Below, piece by piece: positions 53,556 to 63,243 of a stretch of DNA of 64,000 nucleotides (its first letter is position 1; the number at the start of each line of letters is the position of its first letter). A model generated the notes under the pieces. It made no database searches and was not told the DNA's origin. It saw only the letters and a list, made by a program, of their open reading frames with translations. The translations under genes and the position numbers were made by a program. This DNA comes from an uncultured Alphaproteobacteria bacterium (GTDB lineage Bacteria > Pseudomonadota > Alphaproteobacteria > HIMB59 > GCA-002718135), in assembly GCA_902602845.1 (NCBI GenBank), contig CACKSN010000005.1, positions 1-64,000 of the forward strand, read 5' to 3'.

Positions 53556-54668
53556 ATGAAAAAAAATTTATTATTAATCATTATTTTAAATAGCTTTTTA
53601 ATATTAGGTTTTTCATCAAATATTTTTGCTAAAAAAGCAGCAATCGTTATTGATTTTGATACAGAAGAAGTATTATTCGAAGTTAATGCAGATACGAGGA
53701 ATTATCCTGCATCCTTAACAAAAATAATGACTCTCTACATAGTTTTTGATTATATTAAAAAAGGAAAGCTTAGTTATGATAGTCAATTGAGTGTATCAAA
53801 TATTGCCGCTTCAAGATCACCAAGCAAGCTTTATTTAGAAGCAGGCTCAAATATAAAAGTTAGAGATGCAGTTAATGCGCTTATAATTAAATCAGCAAAT
53901 GATGTAGCAACTGTGGTTTCTGAAAATATATCGGGCAGTGAAAAAGAGTTTGCTAAGCTTATGACAGGCTATGCAAAAAATTTAGGTATGCATAATACAA
54001 CATTTAAAAATGCGTCAGGTCTTCCCAATAGAGCGCAATTAACAACTGCAAGAGATATGGCAAAACTTTCACATGCACTAATTTCAAATTTTCCAGAAGA
54101 GTATAAATTGTTTAGCAAAACAAAATTTACTTATAAGGGAAAGACTTACAAAACACATAATAAATTAATGTTAAGCTACGAAGGTGCTGATGGAATTAAA
54201 ACAGGATATATCAAAGCATCTGGTTTTCAGTTAGCTTTTTCAGCTGTTAGAGATGATAAAAGATTAATAGGAATTATTTTTGGAGGTGATACAGGAAGCC
54301 AACGAAACAAATCTTTAAAAATAATAATGGATAAAGAATTTGCTGAATTAAATATTAAGACAAAAAGTAATAATAAAAAAATAGTTAAAAAAGATGAGAC
54401 TCCAAACAAAAAAATTGAAAACAAAAAAAATGCTTATTCCATTGTTGTTGGAACATTTAAGTATAGAAATAATGCAGAAAAACAAATCAAATTAATTAAA
54501 AGTAAATATCCAGTTTCTACTAAAGATAAAATTTCAAATGTTGTGCTGATAAAAGTAAGTGGTAAACAACTTTATGAGTCTAGATTTGAAAATTTTTCTA
54601 AAAAAGAAGCGTATACAGCCTGTAAAAGACTGAAAAAATATAATCGTGATTGTTTTGTTAGATTGTAA
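53556..54668 (+). CDS. D-alanyl-D-alanine carboxypeptidase (S11) with C-terminal SPOR domain
   Basis: 370 aa; YPASLTKIMTLY (SxxK), KSANDVATV (SxN), DGIKTGY (KTG), C-terminal SPOR-like region. Confidence 0.92.
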   Translation: MKKNLLLIIILNSFLILGFSSNIFAKKAAIVIDFDTEEVLFEVNADTRNYPASLTKIMTLYIVFDYIKKGKLSYDSQLSVSNIAASRSPSKLYLEAGSNIKVRDAVNALIIKSANDVATVVSENISGSEKEFAKLMTGYAKNLGMHNTTFKNASGLPNRAQLTTARDMAKLSHALISNFPEEYKLFSKTKFTYKGKTYKTHNKLMLSYEGADGIKTGYIKASGFQLAFSAVRDDKRLIGIIFGGDTGSQRNKSLKIIMDKEFAELNIKTKSNNKKIVKKDETPNKKIENKKNAYSIVVGTFKYRNNAEKQIKLIKSKYPVSTKDKISNVVLIKVSGKQLYESRFENFSKKEAYTACKRLKKYNRDCFVRL

Positions 54669-56064
54669 ACTTATAATTTACACCGCTTAGATATAACTGA
54701 TTTTCGATAATTGCTATCAAAGACCTAAGGCCTTCTTGAGAAGTAGACTCTGCTCTACAAGTTAGTTGGTTTTGAGTATTACTAGCTCTCATTAGAAACC
54801 ATCCATCATCATTTTCAACTCTTATTCCATCAATATCTATTATTTTACCTTCTGTATTTTTTATTCTTTCTTTTATTTCTTCAATAATTAAAAATTTTTT
54901 GGTTTCATCTACATCAAACCTTGTTTCAGGGGTTGAATAAGTTTTTGGATAAATATTAATTAACTCATTCAAGGATTTTTCTTGATTACATAATATTCGC
55001 AATAAGCGTAATGCAACGTACATTGCATCATCATAACCATAAAAATCATCTGCATAACATACATGACCACTCATTTCTCCTGATAAAGGGGATTTTAATT
55101 CTTTCATTTTTTCTTTTATTGGAGAGTGACCGGTTTTAGACATAATAGGATCACAATTAAGTTTTTTTGCTTGATCAAAAAAAACTTTACTACATTTAAC
55201 ATCCATAATTATTTTTGGGTTATCGTATAAGTTAGCAATTTCAGTGCATAGTAACAACATGTACTGATCCGCCCAAACTAAATTGCCTAAGTTGTCTACA
55301 ACACCTAAACGATCTCCATCTCCATCAAAAGCCAGACCTATGTCACATTTGTTAACTTTGACTGACTTTATTAGTTGCTCCATATTTTTTGGAACAGTTG
55401 GATCTGGATGATGATTAGGGAAATTTCCATCAACTTCTTCATTAATTAATATATTTTCAGAATTATTTAAATTGTTTGTAACTTCCTTAATGACAGCTCC
55501 CATCGCACCATTGCCAATATCCCAAGCAATTTTTATTTTTTTATTGAGATTAATATTTTGTAATAATCTTTCGTTATAATCTTTTTTAATATCTTGATTA
55601 ATAATCTCACCTTCCATTAATTTTAAATCATTTTGATCAATTAATTTTTGAAGGCTTTGAATGTCTTCGGCATAAAAAGAATGTTTAGCTAGAACCATTT
55701 TGAAACCATTATATTCTGAAGGGTTATGTGATCCTGTAACCATTATAACAGCATCTGCATTAAGATGGTAATGGGCAAAATAAGTCATTGGGGTTGGACC
55801 CATACCAATATTGATAACTTTTACTCCTGCATCCTTTAATCCTTCACAAAGAGCTTGATGTAAATCTGGCGATGTTAATCTTCCATCATAACCAGTAGCT
55901 ATAATATTAGATTTTAATCTATTAATTACAGTATATCCAAATGTTCTACCTATCGTATACGCTGTATTTTCATTAATATTCTCTCCAACTACTCCTCTAA
56001 TATCATATTCTCTGAGAACCTCTTTATCAAAATTTTCAATTTTCAATTTATTTTCCAGTTCCAT
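54658..56064 (-). CDS. Phosphomannomutase/phosphoglucomutase
   Basis: VTGSHNPSEYNGFKMVL (active Ser), FDGDGDRLGVVD; internal start MELENKLK. Confidence 0.92.
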   Translation of the reverse strand: MELENKLKIENFDKEVLREYDIRGVVGENINENTAYTIGRTFGYTVINRLKSNIIATGYDGRLTSPDLHQALCEGLKDAGVKVINIGMGPTPMTYFAHYHLNADAVIMVTGSHNPSEYNGFKMVLAKHSFYAEDIQSLQKLIDQNDLKLMEGEIINQDIKKDYNERLLQNINLNKKIKIAWDIGNGAMGAVIKEVTNNLNNSENILINEEVDGNFPNHHPDPTVPKNMEQLIKSVKVNKCDIGLAFDGDGDRLGVVDNLGNLVWADQYMLLLCTEIANLYDNPKIIMDVKCSKVFFDQAKKLNCDPIMSKTGHSPIKEKMKELKSPLSGEMSGHVCYADDFYGYDDAMYVALRLLRILCNQEKSLNELINIYPKTYSTPETRFDVDETKKFLIIEEIKERIKNTEGKIIDIDGIRVENDDGWFLMRASNTQNQLTCRAESTSQEGLRSLIAIIENQLYLSGVNYKFTI

Positions 56065-57343
56065 AATACTTAAATCCCAACTCATTTAAATCTTCTGGAG
56101 TATAAATATTTCTTAGATCAAAAATTATTTTTTCTTTTAAAATTTTTGATATTTTTTTAAAATTTAATGCTCTAAATTCATTCCATTCTGTTCCGATAAT
56201 AATTGCCGATGCTCCTTCACAAGCATCATAAGCAGAATTAAAAAAAACAAGGTTTGAATTTTCTTTTTTAGCATTATTCATTGCTTCGGGATCATAACAT
56301 TGAATATTAAATCCTTTTTCAAATAGTTTAGATGCAATTTTCATGGAAGTAGAATCCCTAACATCATCAGTATTAGGCTTGAAGCTTAAACCCAGAAAAC
56401 AAATAGTAGATTTATTCTCAATATTTGAAATAATCTTATCTGAAATTTTAATTATACGATCTTGGTTAGATTTATTAACAGCATTAATGATTGATAAATC
56501 AATATTTTTCTTTTTGGCAGTTGAAGCAAATGCCTTAACATCTTTTGGAAAACACGATCCGCCAAATCCAGGTCCAGCATTCAAAAATTTAGATCCAATT
56601 CTTTTATCTATACCCATTGCATGTGCAACTTGTTGAACATCAGCTCCTACTACTTCACATAAGTCAGCAACCTCATTAATAAAGGCTATTTTAGTTGCCA
56701 GAAAACTATTTGATGCATATTTAATGATCTCTGAAGTTTCGATAGATGTTGCAACGATTGGAGTTTCTTTTAGAAATAAAGGTCTGTAAAGTTCTTTCAT
56801 GATATTTTCAGATTTTTTATTTTCTGTGCCAATAATCACTCTATCTGGCCTGATAAAATCATTGATTGCAGATCCCTCTCGAAGAAATTCTGGGTTGGAT
56901 ACTATATCAAATAGTTTTTGATCAACTTTTCCTAAAATTATCTTTTTTATCTCTCTTGTAGTTCCAACTGGCACAGTAGACTTAGTTACAACTAAACAAT
57001 ATTTTTTTATATTATCAGCAATTTCTTCAGCAACTTGCCATACAGCACTTAAATCAGTCTCTTCCTCTAATCTTTTTATTGGAGTTCCTACAGTAATAAA
57101 AATTATATCTGAATTTTCTAAGTTGTTTTTTATATTTGATTTGAAAGATATTAATTTTGTTTTATTGATATGTTTGTCCAGAAGTTCATCCATACCTGGC
57201 TCAAAAAAAGGACACTTACCTGATTTCAGTATTTCAAGGCGTTTCTCATCTTTATCTATACAAGTTACAGAATGGCCAAATTCAGCAAAGCATGCTCCCG
57301 TGACCAAACCAACATAACCAGTTCCAACTATTACTAATTTCAT
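56048..57343 (-). CDS. ugd: UDP-glucose 6-dehydrogenase
   Basis: 431 aa; IVGTGYVGLVTGACFAEFGH, NAGPGFGGSCFPKDVKA, LGLSFKPNTDDVRDS. Confidence 0.94.
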   Translation of the reverse strand: MKLVIVGTGYVGLVTGACFAEFGHSVTCIDKDEKRLEILKSGKCPFFEPGMDELLDKHINKTKLISFKSNIKNNLENSDIIFITVGTPIKRLEEETDLSAVWQVAEEIADNIKKYCLVVTKSTVPVGTTREIKKIILGKVDQKLFDIVSNPEFLREGSAINDFIRPDRVIIGTENKKSENIMKELYRPLFLKETPIVATSIETSEIIKYASNSFLATKIAFINEVADLCEVVGADVQQVAHAMGIDKRIGSKFLNAGPGFGGSCFPKDVKAFASTAKKKNIDLSIINAVNKSNQDRIIKISDKIISNIENKSTICFLGLSFKPNTDDVRDSTSMKIASKLFEKGFNIQCYDPEAMNNAKKENSNLVFFNSAYDACEGASAIIIGTEWNEFRALNFKKISKILKEKIIFDLRNIYTPEDLNELGFKYYGTGK

Positions 57344-57410
57344 TATGATCCTATAACCTTGATTACATTTGTATTAAATGAGAAATTATAATTTATAGGC
57401 TAAATAATTG

Positions 57411-58421
57411 TTACTTTACAGTATGTACTGAACCTCTTTCAATAATTTTTGATTTTGCAAGAAAATTAAGATTTTTATCTTTTTTATGTAATAAAATATT
57501 TATTGCTCTTTTACCCAATTCTTTCACTGGAAAAGATGCTGCTGTCAACGGTGGTGAACTTAAATCTCTTACAAGAGGTCCATCAAAAGTGATAATTGAT
57601 ATATCTTTGCCAATTTGTAAATTTAAATCATTACATGCTTTTATTGCACTTAAAGCTGAAAATTCTGTAGAACAAATAATAGATGAAATCTCTTTATTAA
57701 CATTTATCATATTTCTAATTATTTCAAAACTTTTTTCTGGCTCTTCTAGCTTTACTGAAGCATAATAATTTTTATTAAATTCAATTTTATTTTTTTTAAG
57801 AGTTTGTAAAAAAGATGCTTTGCGTTCATTTGCAAAATTATATTTTTCTGAAATATTAATATAAGAAATGTGTGTATGATTTTTTTTAATTAAGTAATTA
57901 GTAATACTCTCAATTGCGCCAAAATTATCTAAATCAACCCAAGAAAAGTTGATATTAGATTTGGTCTTACCCCAAGCAACATAATTTATTTTATATTTAT
58001 TTAAAATTTCTATACGTTTGTCATTTATTTTAATATTTTGAAGTACTATATTTTCTATTTTTTGTTCTAAAATTAATTTTTCGTAAGCTTTTATTTCTTC
58101 GTTTTCACTTTTTGCGAATAAGATCTGCAATTGTATACTTTCAGACAATAACTCATCCGACATACCTGATATAAATTGAAAAAAATTACCTTGGTTAAGA
58201 GTACTTGAATTAGTTCCATAAATTGGAAGTACATAACCTACTGTCTTTGTTTTGCCAGACGCTAAAACACTTGCATATGGATTAGGGCTATATTGGTATT
58301 TTAAAGCATATTTTTTTACTTTTTCTCTTGTTTTCTCACTTACATCTGAATAACCACCAAGTGCTCGAGAGACGGTAGTAATCGATAAATCAAGTTTTTT
58401 TGCCAATTCCTTTATATTCAT
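57411..58421 (-). CDS. LacI family transcriptional regulator
   Basis: 336 aa; MNIKELAKKLDLSITTVSRALGGYSDVSEKTREKV. Confidence 0.93.
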   Translation of the reverse strand: MNIKELAKKLDLSITTVSRALGGYSDVSEKTREKVKKYALKYQYSPNPYASVLASGKTKTVGYVLPIYGTNSSTLNQGNFFQFISGMSDELLSESIQLQILFAKSENEEIKAYEKLILEQKIENIVLQNIKINDKRIEILNKYKINYVAWGKTKSNINFSWVDLDNFGAIESITNYLIKKNHTHISYINISEKYNFANERKASFLQTLKKNKIEFNKNYYASVKLEEPEKSFEIIRNMINVNKEISSIICSTEFSALSAIKACNDLNLQIGKDISIITFDGPLVRDLSSPPLTAASFPVKELGKRAINILLHKKDKNLNFLAKSKIIERGSVHTVK

Positions 58422-58457
58422 AAAAATATTGAATAACTTAGAAATAAGGAATTGACA

Positions 58458-58473
58458 ACCAAAACGTTTTGGT
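58458..58473. promoter_or_regulatory. LacI-family operator 1
   Basis: 16-bp perfect palindrome ACCAAAACGTTTTGGT directly after TTGACA, between lacI-type gene and aglE-like gene. Confidence 0.82.
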
Positions 58474-58509
58474 AAAAAATATAATTATATTTATAAATAT
58501 GGAGGAATA

Positions 58510-59820
58510 ATGAATAAATTATTTAAATTATTATTAGTTACCTTCTCATCATTTTTCATAAGCATTTCTGCATTTGCAGGAGGTCATGCTTACACTGGTC
58601 CAGATTTAACTGGACAAAAGGTAGTTATGTTTGGTCCTTGGTTATCGCCAGAGCAAGAAACAATGAGAGAAGTAGGTGCTATTTTTGAAAAAGCTACAGG
58701 TGCTACATTTGAATATGGTGGTTCTGATAGTTTTGAACAACAAGTAATGATCGATCTAAAAGCAGGAAGTGCTGCAGATTTAGTTGTCTTTCCGCAACCA
58801 GGTCTTGCTGCTAATGCTGCTGCTATGGGAGGATTAGTTCCACTAGGAGATGACATAAAACAAATGGTTTTAGATAATTATGCTGCTGGTCAATCATGGG
58901 TTGATCTTTCAACTTATGCTGATGAAAACGGTAATGATCAGTTTAATGCAATTTTCTTTAGAACAAACGTAAAAAGTTTAGTTTGGTATTCGCCAGATAA
59001 CTTTGAAGATAATGGCTACGAAGTTCCTGGAACCATGGAAGAATTAATTGCACTAACAAGACAAATGGCATCAGATGGAAATACTCCGTGGTGTATTGGT
59101 CTAGGTTCAGGTGCAGCAACTGGTTGGCCTGCAACTGACTGGATGGAAGATATCATGTTAAGAACACATACGCCTGATGTTTACGATATGTGGGTATCCA
59201 ACGAAATGCCTTTTAATGACCCAAGAGTTATAGAAGCAATGAATTTCTTTGGAACTTTTGCGTTGAATGATAAGTTTGTAAATGGTGGATCTAAAGCAGT
59301 AGCAACTACTGATTTTAGAGATGCTCCTAATGGACTTTTTACCTCTCCTGCAGAGTGCATGATGCATAGACAAGCAAGTTTTATACCTGCATTTTTCCCA
59401 GAGGGTGTAGAAGCTGGTGTTGATTATGATTTCTTTTATTTTCCAGCATATGCTACTAAGGATTTAGGAACTCCTGTACTAGGGGCTGGAACATTAGTAG
59501 CTGCTACTAATGATAACCAAGCAACAATAGAGTTCATTAAATTTTTAATGCATCCTGAGGCTCACGAATATTGGATGGCTAAAGGGGGCTTCCTTACACC
59601 TCATAAAGGCGTTGATGGAAGTAAATATGCTAGTGAAACTTTTAGAAAACTAGGTGAAATTCTAACAGGTGCTACAACCTTTAGATTTGATGCTTCTGAC
59701 TTAATGCCAGGTGCGATTGGTGCAGGTACTTTCTGGACTGGTATGGTTGATTATACCAATGGAAAGTCCGCACAAGATGTAGCTGATGCGATCCAAGATA
59801 GTTGGGACGCAATTAAATAA
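58510..59820 (+). CDS. aglE: Alpha-glucoside ABC transporter substrate-binding protein (AglE-like)
   Basis: 436 aa; signal peptide; family-1 sugar-binding fold (SAADLVVFPQPGLAANAA, GAATGWPATDWMEDIMLR). Confidence 0.82.
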   Translation: MNKLFKLLLVTFSSFFISISAFAGGHAYTGPDLTGQKVVMFGPWLSPEQETMREVGAIFEKATGATFEYGGSDSFEQQVMIDLKAGSAADLVVFPQPGLAANAAAMGGLVPLGDDIKQMVLDNYAAGQSWVDLSTYADENGNDQFNAIFFRTNVKSLVWYSPDNFEDNGYEVPGTMEELIALTRQMASDGNTPWCIGLGSGAATGWPATDWMEDIMLRTHTPDVYDMWVSNEMPFNDPRVIEAMNFFGTFALNDKFVNGGSKAVATTDFRDAPNGLFTSPAECMMHRQASFIPAFFPEGVEAGVDYDFFYFPAYATKDLGTPVLGAGTLVAATNDNQATIEFIKFLMHPEAHEYWMAKGGFLTPHKGVDGSKYASETFRKLGEILTGATTFRFDASDLMPGAIGAGTFWTGMVDYTNGKSAQDVADAIQDSWDAIK

Positions 59821-59833
59821 TTCCTCTTGTTGA

Positions 59834-59870
59834 AACAGGCGAACAATTATCTTGTTCGCCTGTTTTTTTT
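59834..59870 (+). terminator. Strong intrinsic terminator inside the transporter operon
   Basis: 13-bp stem AACAGGCGAACAA / TTGTTCGCCTGTT, 5-nt loop, then T run. Confidence 0.93.
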
Positions 59871-59886
59871 ATATATTTAAAAGTTA

Positions 59887-60870
59887 ATGAGTGTTTTCAA
59901 TTTATTTTTTATTGTTTTTCTTGGAATACTAGTATTCATTTTATATTTTCATATTTCTAATTCAGTTCTAGATTATTTAGAAAAAAAAAATAATAGAAGA
60001 TATAATTTTGAAAATTCAATAAGAGTTATAATCTTCATAGCTCCTGCATTTATAGTGTTATTTATATTTATTTTGTATCCAGTTTTTGAAACAGTAAGAC
60101 TAAGTTTTTACGATAAATTTGGCAGGGAATTTGTTGGACTTTATAATTATAAGTGGGCAATTAATGATCCTGAGTTTCAAAGAAGTATTTTAAACAACTT
60201 GGGCTGGTTATTAATAGTTCCTACTTTAAGTACTTTTTTTGGGTTAGTTATAGCGAACTTAGCCGATAAAGTTTGGTGGGGATCAATTGCAAAGTCAATT
60301 ATTTTTATGCCTATGGCAATTTCTTTTGTAGGGGCTGGAGTAATTTGGAAATTTATTTATGAATATAGAGGTCCTGGTGATACACAAATTGGACTTCTTA
60401 ATGCAATAATTGTTTCATTTGGTTATGAACCTCAAGCTTGGCTTACCATTCCAATCTGGAATAATATATTTTTAATGGCTATTATGATTTGGATACAAAC
60501 AGGTTTAGCTTTAGTAATTTTTAGTGCAGCCTTAAGAGGTATTCCAAAAGAAACACTAGAGGCAGCAAGAATTGATGGTGCAAGTGAATTAAAAATATTT
60601 TTTTCAATTATTATTCCTTACCTTGAACAAACAATTTTAGTAATTTGGACTTTAATTACTATTATTGTTTTAAGAATATTTGATATTATTTTTGCTATGA
60701 CAAATGGTGAATGGCAAACAGGGGTGCTTGCTAATCTTATGTATGATTGGATGTTTAGAGGTGGCGGGGACTCAGGCAGAGGTAGTGTTTTAGCAATTGT
60801 AATAATGATTGGAGTAATACCTATTTTAGCATGGAACTTATATAAACACCGACAGGAACAAAAAATTTAA
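59887..60870 (+). CDS. aglF: Alpha-glucoside ABC transporter permease (AglF-like)
   Basis: 327 aa; EAA loop LEAARIDGASELKIFFSIIIP; adjacent to AglE-like SBP. Confidence 0.82.
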   Translation: MSVFNLFFIVFLGILVFILYFHISNSVLDYLEKKNNRRYNFENSIRVIIFIAPAFIVLFIFILYPVFETVRLSFYDKFGREFVGLYNYKWAINDPEFQRSILNNLGWLLIVPTLSTFFGLVIANLADKVWWGSIAKSIIFMPMAISFVGAGVIWKFIYEYRGPGDTQIGLLNAIIVSFGYEPQAWLTIPIWNNIFLMAIMIWIQTGLALVIFSAALRGIPKETLEAARIDGASELKIFFSIIIPYLEQTILVIWTLITIIVLRIFDIIFAMTNGEWQTGVLANLMYDWMFRGGGDSGRGSVLAIVIMIGVIPILAWNLYKHRQEQKI

Positions 60871-62009
60871 TGAAAAAAATTAATATTTCATCCTTTTTTT
60901 CTCAATTATTATTAATGTTTTTTGTAATATTATGGATAATACCAACTTTTGGACTCTTTATAAGTTCTTTAAGAGATAAAGATTTATTAGCTATAAGTGG
61001 TTGGTGGACATCACTTACTACAACAAAAGTCAATGAAATTCATAGAATGGCTGGTATGGAAGAACAAATTAATGAAGATGGGTTTTTTCTTATTAAGGGA
61101 AATTTATTCGAATATAATACAGGAAAAAAAATTCAATCATTTGGTATTACATCAAAAAATATTAATGAATTTGCAGTCAATGAAATAGCAACCTTTAAAG
61201 ATAATAGTCAAGTTACAGTAAATGAAAATGGTGTATATATTTGGAAATCACAACAAGAATTTTCAAAAAAGAAAGGCAAAAGACTATTTATTACAGCTTT
61301 AAGCCCACCTTCATTTACTTTTGATAATTATAAAGAAGTTTTATTTAAAGAAGGAATAGGTCAAGCATTTTTAAATACAACCGCTGTAGCTTTACCATCA
61401 ACATTAATTCCATTAATAATATGCTCTTTTTTTGCATACGCTCTTACATGGATGAAATTTTATGGAAGAGATACATTGTTGGCAGTAATAATTGCCTCAT
61501 TAGTAGTGCCGCTTCAAATGTCACTAATACCCATACTCACAATATATAATGATTTTGGTGCTTTATTTGGTGTGGCAGCAAAATCATACCCAGGAGTTTG
61601 GATGGCTCATACAGGCTTTGGTCTTGCATCAACAACTTTCTTATTAAGAAACTTTATTAAATCTTTACCAAATGAAATGATGGAAGCTGCAAAAGTAGAT
61701 GGAGCATCTCATTATGATATCTTTATCAGAATAATACTTCCATTATCAGTACCTGCTTTTGCATCAATATTTATTTTGCAATTTTTATGGTGTTGGAATG
61801 ACTTATTAGTTGGACTTGTTTTTTTAGATCAAGTTCCAAGTGAAATAATATTAACTGCAAAATTAAAAGAGCTATTAGGTTCTAGAGGTGAAAATTGGGA
61901 AATTTTAACCACTGGTGCATTTGTTTCAATGACAGTACCTTTGTTTATCTTCTTTGCCTTACAGAGATATTTTATAAGAGGTCTGGTAGCTGGTTCTGTA
62001 AAAGGTTAG
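60870..62009 (+). CDS. aglG: Alpha-glucoside ABC transporter permease (AglG-like)
   Basis: 379 aa; MEAAKVDGASHYDIFIRIILPLSVPA; extra periplasmic insertion after TM1 (ISGWWTSLTTTKVNEIHRMAG...ALSPPSFTFDNYKEVL), as in AglG. Confidence 0.82.
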   Translation: MKKINISSFFSQLLLMFFVILWIIPTFGLFISSLRDKDLLAISGWWTSLTTTKVNEIHRMAGMEEQINEDGFFLIKGNLFEYNTGKKIQSFGITSKNINEFAVNEIATFKDNSQVTVNENGVYIWKSQQEFSKKKGKRLFITALSPPSFTFDNYKEVLFKEGIGQAFLNTTAVALPSTLIPLIICSFFAYALTWMKFYGRDTLLAVIIASLVVPLQMSLIPILTIYNDFGALFGVAAKSYPGVWMAHTGFGLASTTFLLRNFIKSLPNEMMEAAKVDGASHYDIFIRIILPLSVPAFASIFILQFLWCWNDLLVGLVFLDQVPSEIILTAKLKELLGSRGENWEILTTGAFVSMTVPLFIFFALQRYFIRGLVAGSVKG

Positions 62010-62013
62010 GATA

Positions 62014-62322
62014 TCAAATTTTAAGGTAAATTTTGTCACCTTCTACCTTTACATCATATGTCTTCAAAGCAACACATGGAGGATCCTGTATTACTTCTCC
62101 TGTTTTGATATTAAATATTCCTTGATGCATTGGGCATTCAATCTCATCATCTGTAACTAAACCATCTTCAAGATGAACTTCTTCGTGGGTGCAAATACCA
62201 TCAGTTGCAAAAAAACCATCTTTAATATTATAGATACAGAAGGTTTTATCACCATGATCAAATCTGATAAGATCTTCAAAATCAATTTGATCTTTGTCAC
62301 AAACAAATATCCAATTTTCCAT
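62014..62322 (-). CDS. Rieske [2Fe-2S] ferredoxin (MocE/NirD-like)
   Basis: 102 aa; CTHEEVHLEDG ... CPMHQGIFNIKTGE Rieske motifs. Confidence 0.9.
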   Translation of the reverse strand: MENWIFVCDKDQIDFEDLIRFDHGDKTFCIYNIKDGFFATDGICTHEEVHLEDGLVTDDEIECPMHQGIFNIKTGEVIQDPPCVALKTYDVKVEGDKIYLKI

Positions 62323-62413
62323 AAGTTAAATATAGTTATAAAAATTTTTTAAACAACAATGTATGTCTATTATTAGTTAAATTTAAATTAAATATAATTA
62401 TCTTTTTCTTGAC

Positions 62414-62429
62414 TCCAAAACGTTTTGGA
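62414..62429. promoter_or_regulatory. LacI-family operator 2
   Basis: 16-bp palindrome TCCAAAACGTTTTGGA, same CCAAAACGTTTTGG core as operator 1; TTGACT overlaps its first base, TATATA follows at 18-nt spacing. Confidence 0.82.
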
Positions 62430-62459
62430 ATTTATATAAGGTTTTATTAAATCAATCTT

Positions 62460-63242
62460 ATGACTAATGTAATTATTTGGAACGAAAATATTCATGAAAT
62501 AGAAAATGAAGATGTTAAGAAAATTTACCCAAATGGTATTCATAATTGTTTAAAAGATTTTTTATCAAAAGATTCTAATTTAGTTGTTCAAACAGCTACT
62601 CTTCGAGAAAATGAACATGGTCTAAGTGAAAATAAATTAAAAAATTGTGATGTGCTTATTTGGTGGGGTCATAAAGCTCATGAAGAAGTATCTGACAAGA
62701 TAGTAAATTTAGTACAAAGAAGGGTTTTAGAAGGTATGGGTTTAATTGTTTTACATTCTGGACATCATTCAAAAATTTTTAAAAGACTAATGGGTACAAA
62801 TTGTAATCTCATGTGGAGAGAATACGGTGAAAAAGAAAGGTTATGGATATGCAATCCTGGACACCCAATATGTGACGGTTTAGAACCTTACTTTGAATTA
62901 GAAATGGAAGAAATGTATGGTGAGCCATTTCAAGTACCATCTCCAGATGAAACACTTTTTACAAGCTGGTTTGAGGGTGGAGAAACATTTAGATCTGGAT
63001 TATTATATAAAAGAGGAAATGGTAATATTTTTTATTTTCGTCCTGGTCATGAAACATATCCAACTTATTTTAATAAAAACATTCAAAAGATTTTAAATAA
63101 TGCAATACATTTTGTTAAATCAAAAAATAAAATAATATGGGAAGATATTCATTCTCCAAATCCAAAAAGTAATAGATCTAAACCAATTGAGAATATAGAT
63201 AAAAAAGGTTTTACAGTAGATCACCCAACAGAAAAAAATTAA
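62460..63242 (+). CDS. thuA: ThuA-like domain protein (trehalose utilization family)
   Basis: 260 aa; [64 protein letters not shown]. Confidence 0.85.
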   Translation: MTNVIIWNENIHEIENEDVKKIYPNGIHNCLKDFLSKDSNLVVQTATLRENEHGLSENKLKNCDVLIWWGHKAHEEVSDKIVNLVQRRVLEGMGLIVLHSGHHSKIFKRLMGTNCNLMWREYGEKERLWICNPGHPICDGLEPYFELEMEEMYGEPFQVPSPDETLFTSWFEGGETFRSGLLYKRGNGNIFYFRPGHETYPTYFNKNIQKILNNAIHFVKSKNKIIWEDIHSPNPKSNRSKPIENIDKKGFTVDHPTEKN

Positions 63243-63243
63243 A

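Noticed and set aside
58452-58485. Full sigma70 promoter TTGACA...TATAAT around operator 1
   Set aside because: Spacing is 22 nt rather than about 17, so only the operator and a -35-like element are claimed.
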